NCBI GenBank assembly: GCA_934662525.1
Contig: CAKUKJ010000055.1
Span: 1 to 10,149, forward strand
Length of the DNA stretch: 10,149 bases
Source: an uncultured Coriobacteriales bacterium
GTDB taxonomy: Bacteria > Actinomycetota > Coriobacteriia > Coriobacteriales > UMGS124
Direction of reading: 5' to 3'
The position numbers and the translations under genes were made by a program. The notes beneath the pieces were generated by a model. The model was not told where the DNA came from, made no database searches, and worked only from the letters and a program-made list of their open reading frames with translations. Shown one piece after another: positions 5,487 through 10,149 of the stretch. How positions within the stretch are numbered: the stretch's first letter is position 1; each line of letters starts with the position of its first letter.

Positions 5487-7001
5487 CTAGGCCAGAGGGC
5501 GCTCAAGAAGGTCGAGCAGTTCCTCACGCGAATGGACGTCAAGCTTGGCATAGAGCGTCTTGGCGTAGCCGCGCACGGTGTTCTCCGAAAGGGCCATGTG
5601 CTCGGCGATATAGCGCTTCGAGCGACCCCGGCAGATGAGCTGCATGGTCTCCAGCTCGCGGCGCGTGAGGCTGAACGTCTGGGCAAGAGCGGCGCAGCGG
5701 GCATCGAGCTCGTCCTCCCGGCCATCATCGGGCTGCTCGTCCGACTCTCCATCGGCGAACAGGCGCAGGTCTGCGCCGTGCCCCATGCTCATCGCAAGCA
5801 CCGTGGTTACAGCCAGCACGCACATCACGTCGAGCACGAGCACGGGCGGATACTGGTCGAACGCGCTCAAACCGAGCATCGAGGCCGTCGCCATCCCCGC
5901 CGTGAGCGCGAGCGTGTAGGCCCCCATGCCGGCCGCAAAGAGGGCGCATGGGTGCAGCGCTGTCCTGTGCATAAGCGCGGTGAGCGCCAAAAACAGCAGG
6001 ACCACCATGATGTAGCGCGCGATGTCGAAGACTGCGAACGACACGCCCGACACCCCGGGCAGGTTCGCCGCGACCACCATGAGCACGAGCAGCGCGACAA
6101 GCGCCGCCTGGCACAGCGACCCCACACCGGCAAGCTGCCAATACCGGCCCACAAGCACAAGCGCCACCAGGGGCAACGCCGTCTTCACGGCGAAGTTGAC
6201 GAACACGTAGACCGCGTTGTCGTGGATGCCCTGCGCGTCGAAACGCAGAAAACCCATCGCGAAACCGAACACTGCGAGCTCGGCCACCACACGCACCAGC
6301 CGGTCGCGCGCGTCGGTGAAGCCGGCGGGCCCTTCCGCCCCCGCCTGCACTGTCGAGTCCGACGAACCCGTCTGAGCCATCGACCTCGTTTGGGCAGACA
6401 CTTCCGCCTGCACGCGCGGAGCACCCGGCACCCCGCCGGCTACGACCTGCGCCCGAAATCGCGCGGAGGCATGACGCACGGCCAGCACGTACAGGAACGG
6501 CAGCGGGACCACGAGCAGAACGGCGCTGGAAGCCGGCAGCATGTCGAGCGGCAGGCGCACGAGCGGCACCACGGCGAACGACAGCAGCAGGTACGAGGCG
6601 GCACGCCGAGACTCCATATGCGAGCACAGCACGAAATACTCCGCATACGCCCAGATGAGCGCGATGCCCCCCGCGATCGTCCCCGCAAGGGCGACCAGCC
6701 CGCCGAACGCACGGCCACCGTACAACACGCATACCGGCGCCAACGCCATAAGCACGGCCGCGCCCCACCAAGCCCCGCGCGGCAGCAGCGCGGCCGGGCG
6801 AGCAGCTTTCTTGTATATAAGAAGCAATGCCAGGAGCGAGACGCTCTCGGCGGCATAGAAGGCGAGGCTCGGCACGCAGGCGCTTTGGTCGATTGCCCGC
6901 AGCATGATCCACAGCCACACCTGCGGCAGCGCCAGGACCAGGCAGCACGCATCCGCCATGCTCCCAAACAGCCCCCGCACCTCGTGTCCCAACTCCCCCA
7001 C
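5487..7001 (-). CDS. Membrane-bound LuxR-family transcriptional regulator (12 TM + HTH)
   Basis: A 504-residue protein with an N-terminal membrane domain of about twelve hydrophobic segments (roughly 21-35, 44-62, 78-94, 98-120, 135-152, 158-175, then 236-252, 264-284, 290-312, 320-343, 350-375, 384-406). The two halves are split by a polar loop at 177-230. After an acidic linker comes a LuxR/GerE HTH at about 445-499 (LTRRELETMQLICRGRS, recognition helix SENTVRGYAKTLYAKL). This architecture is frequent in Eggerthellaceae, often beside respiratory reductase genes. It presumably senses something at the membrane and controls neighbours, most plausibly the flanking reductases. GTG at 7001 is preferred because GGGAGG (7013-7008) sits six bases upstream and a candidate promoter would start RNA near 7055, inside the longer reading (GTG 7061, 524 residues). 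The ligand is unknown. Confidence 0.87.
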   Translation of the reverse strand: MGELGHEVRGLFGSMADACCLVLALPQVWLWIMLRAIDQSACVPSLAFYAAESVSLLALLLIYKKAARPAALLPRGAWWGAAVLMALAPVCVLYGGRAFGGLVALAGTIAGGIALIWAYAEYFVLCSHMESRRAASYLLLSFAVVPLVRLPLDMLPASSAVLLVVPLPFLYVLAVRHASARFRAQVVAGGVPGAPRVQAEVSAQTRSMAQTGSSDSTVQAGAEGPAGFTDARDRLVRVVAELAVFGFAMGFLRFDAQGIHDNAVYVFVNFAVKTALPLVALVLVGRYWQLAGVGSLCQAALVALLVLMVVAANLPGVSGVSFAVFDIARYIMVVLLFLALTALMHRTALHPCALFAAGMGAYTLALTAGMATASMLGLSAFDQYPPVLVLDVMCVLAVTTVLAMSMGHGADLRLFADGESDEQPDDGREDELDARCAALAQTFSLTRRELETMQLICRGRSKRYIAEHMALSENTVRGYAKTLYAKLDVHSREELLDLLERPLA

Positions 7002-7061
7002 AGCAGGCCTCCCACCCAAAACCCGCGCACGTTCAATGACGCGCTCGAACAATCTCCGCAC

Positions 7062-7070
7062 ACGATAGCA
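7062..7070 (-). promoter_or_regulatory. Extended -10 promoter candidate for the LuxR-type regulator
   Basis: The minus strand reads TGC-TATCGT (7070-7062), an extended -10 pattern. A partial -35 (CTGACC) lies about 19 bp upstream. Transcription from it would start near 7055 and leave a leader of about 54 bases to GTG 7001, which supports that start over GTG 7061. Confidence 0.35.
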
Positions 7071-7078
7071 GATTGGCA

Positions 7079-7090
7079 GACCGGCCGGTC
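7079..7090. promoter_or_regulatory. 12-bp perfect palindrome at the regulator promoter
   Basis: GACCGGCCGGTC is a perfect self-complementary 12-mer lying between the candidate -10 and -35 of the LuxR-type gene. It may be an operator, possibly for autoregulation. In GC-rich DNA such a palindrome can occur by chance, so confidence is limited. Confidence 0.3.
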
Positions 7091-7175
7091 AGGCACAACG
7101 CGAACGGAAACGCATCGCGCCTGCAGACAGGGACCGCATCCCAGAGCAGGGGCGCGTCCCCTCTCGTGCCCCTCC

Positions 7176-8336
7176 CTACGCCCTGATGAGCCCCACGGCG
7201 TAGTCGGCGATGTCGGAGCGGTTAACGACGCCCACCATGCGGCCCGTGCACATGACCGGGGCCTTCTTGAGGTGGTTCTCGGCCAGCTTGTAGCACACCT
7301 CGCTCAAATCGTCGGCCACGTCCACGGTGATGACAGTCTTGACCGCGACCTCGGAGATGCGCAGCGACATGACCGAGGCAAGCTTTTCGTTGAAGTCGGT
7401 CTTGCCGAAGGCGGCCGCGTTCACGAACGGCGAGTGCTCGCTGGCAAGGCGGCGCAGGATGTCGCCGTCGGAGATGAACCCCACCAGGTTGCCGCCCTCG
7501 TCCACCACGGGCGCCCCGCTGATCTTCTTCTCGGAGAGAAAGCGCAGCGCATCGAGGTAGCTGGCGTCCAGGGGCACGGTGTACACGTCGCGACGCATGA
7601 TCTGCTGCAGCGGCGAGAGGCCCTCGGCGCCCTCGCCCATCTCGACCGGCGCGCGCCCGATGGCGAGCACGCGCGCACGCGCCTCGCCGAAAACCTTGTT
7701 GAGCACCTTGAGCTCGGAACCCACCAAAACGGCCGCGATGACGGTGCCGATGCCCACGCTGCCCAAACCGTGCAGCACAAGCAGGCAGGTCACAAGCGAG
7801 ACAACCATCATCGAGATGTCAAAGACCAGCTTGACGGTGGAGAACTTCTTCTTCGCAATCTGCGCGATGGCCAGCATGGCGCCCTCGCCGGCCAGCGGGA
7901 TGAAGTCGGCCGGCACGTACAGGAAGATGCCGAACGCGATGAGCACGGTGCTCACGAGCATCATGGCGATCTGCGCCCACACGTCGGTGGGCGTGGGGAT
8001 GAAGGCGAGCAGATTTACCGAGAACGTGGTGAACGCGCCGAAGAGCACGCCCACGGGCACCTGGAGCAGGTTCTTTGCCTGAAACGCGCGGCGCAGCAGC
8101 ACGATCTGCAGCACGACGAGCGCCACGTGGAACACGATGGTGGCCAGGCCCAGGTCGAGTCCGGTGATGCACGTGATGGTATAGGGGATGGAGCTCACCG
8201 GGCTCACGCCCAGGTCGGACTTGACCGACACAGCGATGCCCAGCGTCATGATGAGGAAGCCAACGAGGTAGAAGGCGATGCGGATGGCAAAGTTTATGTG
8301 CGAGGAGGGCGAGGCTGTGCTTGTGGCGTATGTCAT
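7176..8336 (-). CDS. YczE/YitT-like membrane protein fused to tandem CBS domains
   Basis: A 386-residue inner-membrane protein. Its first ~210 residues resemble the YczE/YyaS/YitT family: AFYLVGFLIMTLGIAVSVKSDLGVSP is the typical first helix and signature, followed by membrane segments near 63-83, 93-113, 121-141, 168-188 and 193-208, and by the family-like VPADFIPLAGEGAML. The C-terminus carries two CBS motifs, about 247-298 (MRRDVYTVPLDASYLDAL, APVVDEGGNLVGFISDGDI) and 323-381 (VMSLRISEVAVKTV, APVMCTGRMVGVVNRSDI). CBS pairs bind adenine nucleotides and usually gate an attached transporter or enzyme. The family's transported substrate is unknown. ATG 8336 and GTG 8357 are both possible starts and neither has a clear ribosome site. 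It lies between a reductase and the LuxR-type regulator on the same strand, but gaps of 174 bp or more make co-transcription uncertain. Confidence 0.82.
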   Translation of the reverse strand: MTYATSTASPSSHINFAIRIAFYLVGFLIMTLGIAVSVKSDLGVSPVSSIPYTITCITGLDLGLATIVFHVALVVLQIVLLRRAFQAKNLLQVPVGVLFGAFTTFSVNLLAFIPTPTDVWAQIAMMLVSTVLIAFGIFLYVPADFIPLAGEGAMLAIAQIAKKKFSTVKLVFDISMMVVSLVTCLLVLHGLGSVGIGTVIAAVLVGSELKVLNKVFGEARARVLAIGRAPVEMGEGAEGLSPLQQIMRRDVYTVPLDASYLDALRFLSEKKISGAPVVDEGGNLVGFISDGDILRRLASEHSPFVNAAAFGKTDFNEKLASVMSLRISEVAVKTVITVDVADDLSEVCYKLAENHLKKAPVMCTGRMVGVVNRSDIADYAVGLIRA

Positions 8337-8455
8337 ATGCTGCTGGCTTTCTGTCACGGGTCTAAATCGGAGAATTCCACCCTAGCAGTCCATCAACCAG
8401 CAACTATGGAGAGCCGGCGGCAAAGGGATAGAGATTACGTGAGCCGTGCGGAACA

Positions 8456-8491
8456 TAGAAAGGGCGCGCAGGCCGTCCGGCCAACGCGCCC
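8456..8491 (-). terminator. Rho-independent terminator after the 10128-8542 reductase
   Basis: On the minus strand GGGCGCG (8491-8485) pairs with CGCGCCC (8468-8462). Inside it, after a two-by-two internal loop, GGCC (8482-8479) pairs with GGCC (8474-8471). TTTCT follows the stem. It begins about 50 bases after the reductase stop and separates that gene from the YczE-CBS gene. Confidence 0.6.
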
Positions 8492-8541
8492 CCGCCAACT
8501 TAGGCCTTCTCGCCGCCAGCAATCAGCAGCGGCCGCTCGAC

Positions 8542-10128
8542 CTACTTCCCCAGGTACTTTGCAGCAGCCTGCGCGGCAAAGCGGCCGGAGTTGTTTGCCC
8601 AGCTGGACTGCGAGCCCGGTGCCTTGTTCACGTCGTAGGCGTCGCCGTACAGGCCGCCCGCATCGCAGCCGGTGGCGTACAGACCGGGGATGACCTGGCC
8701 CTCGGTGTCGATGACCTCGCAGTCGGTGTCGATCTTCACGCCGCCCACGGTGCAGTAGTAGCCGTCGGCGATCTCAGCGATGTAGAACGGGCCTTCCTCG
8801 ATGGCATGCATCTTCTCAGGTGCCTTGTCGAAGTCGGGGTCGTACCCGTCGGCGCAGTACTGGTTGTACTGCTCGACGGCGGCCACAAGGGCATCCGCAT
8901 CCAGGCCCACAGCATCGGCCAGACCCTCAACGGTGTCGGACTTGTACACGGAGTTCAGGGCCTCCACGGCCTCGGTGAAACCGGCCATGGGCTCCCCTGC
9001 GGCCACGAAGCTGAAGCAGGTGCCGTAGACGCCGTCGTTCTCCCAAGCGTCGAGGTCGCCCTTGCAGAAGACGGCGAATGTCTTGTTCTGGTTGCGCTGC
9101 GCGATGCCAACGCGGGCGAAGTCGTTCTCCCACTTGTCCTCGTTCACGAAGCGCTCGCACTTCTCGTTGATCCACAGAACGGGCTGCGTGGAGGCGATAT
9201 AGTCGGGCTGCGCCCAGGTGGCGCCCACCATGACGGGGCCGCACCACATGACGGTGCCCAGGCCCTCGGCCATGTCGGCGCCCACCGCACGAGCCATCTT
9301 GATGCCGTCGGCATCGCGGCCGGTCATGCCCTGGGGAGCCAGCAGCTCGTTGTGCGTCTCGGAGACGGCATAGAGGAAGTCCAGGTTGTTGGCATAGCCG
9401 CCTGTGGCGAGCACCACGGTGGGGGCCTCGACCTTCACGACGGTGCCGTCGGCGCGCACGGCCAGCACGCCCGCCACCTTGCCGTCTTCCATGACGACCT
9501 GCTTAGCCGGGCACTCGAGCTCGATCTGCACGCCCAGCTTGTCGGCTGCGGCGGCCATGGACTCCATGAAGCTCACGCCCGGGCCCTTGTCCAGGTTGCG
9601 CTTGAAGATGTGCCAGGCCTGGTGGTCGCCGTACTTCTGCACGTGGTCGAACTCAACGCCCAGGTCTTCCAACCACTCGACCGTCTCGCCCGTGGTGCCG
9701 AAAAACTTCTTGTACAGGTCGTGGTTGGGCACCCAGTGGTGGTAGTCCATGCAGTTGTTGATGGCCTCGGCCACGGTCTGCGTCTCGCCGCACTCCTCCG
9801 TCCAGTGCGTCTGCACGCCGAACATGCCCTCGACGCCTACGAACGAGCCGCCCGTGAAGCTGAACTTCTCGAGCACGATGGGCTCGAGGCCGAGCTGCTT
9901 GGCCTGGCAGGCGCACGCCAGGCCCGCACCGCCCGCACCGCAGATGACAATGTCGCAGGTCAGGGTCTCGGTGGGCTCGCCAACCTCCTCAAGATCCCAA
10001 ACGCTGCTGGACTCCGCAATCACCTTTGCCTGGGCGTCGGCAGCGACGAGACCGCTTGCAGCAAGGCCCGCGGCGGCAGTCCCCGCGGCGGCAGCAACAA
10101 AAGAACGGCGAGAGATGGCGTCAGACAT
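8542..10128 (-). CDS. Tat-exported FAD-dependent reductase (fumarate reductase/flavocytochrome c-like)
   Basis: A 528-residue member of the same flavoprotein family as the 5316-3736 gene but clearly divergent from it. A Tat signal (SRRSFV at 6-11, Ala-rich core to about 34) is followed by CDIVICGAGGAGLACACQA (58-76, FAD ADP-binding), VLEK, ATGGYA (241-246), a CERFVNE segment with Arg326 in the place of the catalytic arginine, and VIPGLYATGCDAGGLYGDAY near the C-terminus. There is no haem motif or FMN domain. The histidines of fumarate reductases are replaced (WCG for HPT; YCT for HHT), and the second substrate arginine near the C-terminus is not evident (APGSQSSWANNSGR). The substrate is therefore probably not fumarate and remains unknown. 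Start: ATG 10128 with AAAGGGG at 10140-10134 upstream. It ends with its own terminator; its promoter is outside the window. Confidence 0.87.
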   Translation of the reverse strand: MSDAISRRSFVAAAAGTAAAGLAASGLVAADAQAKVIAESSSVWDLEEVGEPTETLTCDIVICGAGGAGLACACQAKQLGLEPIVLEKFSFTGGSFVGVEGMFGVQTHWTEECGETQTVAEAINNCMDYHHWVPNHDLYKKFFGTTGETVEWLEDLGVEFDHVQKYGDHQAWHIFKRNLDKGPGVSFMESMAAAADKLGVQIELECPAKQVVMEDGKVAGVLAVRADGTVVKVEAPTVVLATGGYANNLDFLYAVSETHNELLAPQGMTGRDADGIKMARAVGADMAEGLGTVMWCGPVMVGATWAQPDYIASTQPVLWINEKCERFVNEDKWENDFARVGIAQRNQNKTFAVFCKGDLDAWENDGVYGTCFSFVAAGEPMAGFTEAVEALNSVYKSDTVEGLADAVGLDADALVAAVEQYNQYCADGYDPDFDKAPEKMHAIEEGPFYIAEIADGYYCTVGGVKIDTDCEVIDTEGQVIPGLYATGCDAGGLYGDAYDVNKAPGSQSSWANNSGRFAAQAAAKYLGK

Positions 10129-10149
10129 ACATACCCCTTTGCGCTCATG

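Noticed and set aside
7149..7172. GGGGC/GCCCC hairpin as terminator of the YczE-CBS gene
   Set aside because: Starts three bases after the stop and has no T-run on the minus strand.
5421..8693. Very long plus-strand open frame (1090 codons)
   Set aside because: It lies antisense to the LuxR-type and YczE-CBS genes, is a His/Arg/Gln-rich low-complexity translation with no recognisable domain, and arises from the GC-rich codon structure of the real genes.
3736..10128. The four minus-strand genes as one operon
   Set aside because: Gaps of roughly 115-205 bp, a clear terminator at 8456-8491 and a candidate promoter before the regulator argue for separate units.

Overview
The window is GC-rich outside one AT-rich stretch (about 1.86-2.46 kb). 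Its gene content suggests a strictly anaerobic gut actinobacterium of the Coriobacteriia, probably Eggerthellaceae. The basis is two Tat-exported FAD reductases of the flavocytochrome c/fumarate reductase type next to a LuxR-type regulator with a 12-helix membrane domain, plus a Cna-B surface protein. The taxonomic placement is inference from gene content; no rRNA or other marker gene is present.

Region 1 (1-1797, minus strand): the 5' 599 codons of a secreted, Cna-B-containing surface protein that runs off the left edge. Region 2 (1798-2251): a divergent, AT-rich regulatory stretch. It holds an 11-bp homopolymeric C/G tract upstream of the surface protein, a leader hairpin, a cluster of GTGA/TCAC half-sites, and a good sigma70-type promoter whose -10 is covered by a 15-bp palindrome in front of the plus-strand genes. 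Region 3 (2252-3574, plus strand): hicA, hicB and a Uma2-family nuclease-like gene, closely spaced, with a strong hairpin terminator at 3638-3680.

Region 4 (3736-10128, all minus strand): in order of transcription, a Tat-signal FAD reductase (10128-8542) with its own terminator, a YczE/YitT-like membrane protein fused to two CBS domains (8336-7176), a membrane-bound LuxR-family regulator (7001-5487), and a second Tat-signal FAD reductase (5316-3736). The intergenic gaps of about 115-205 bp, a terminator and a candidate promoter suggest separate transcription units, not one operon. The likely theme is respiration-type reduction of unidentified organic acceptors outside the membrane, with a membrane-bound regulator that may sense the substrate or membrane state. 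Neither reductase has a visible haem or FMN domain, and no electron-donor cytochrome gene lies in the window.

The best candidates for something new are the possibly phase-variable G tract before the adhesin, the HicAB-Uma2 module with an excisionase-type HTH antitoxin, the CBS-fused YczE protein, and the two reductases, in which the usual substrate-binding histidines of fumarate reductases appear to be replaced.
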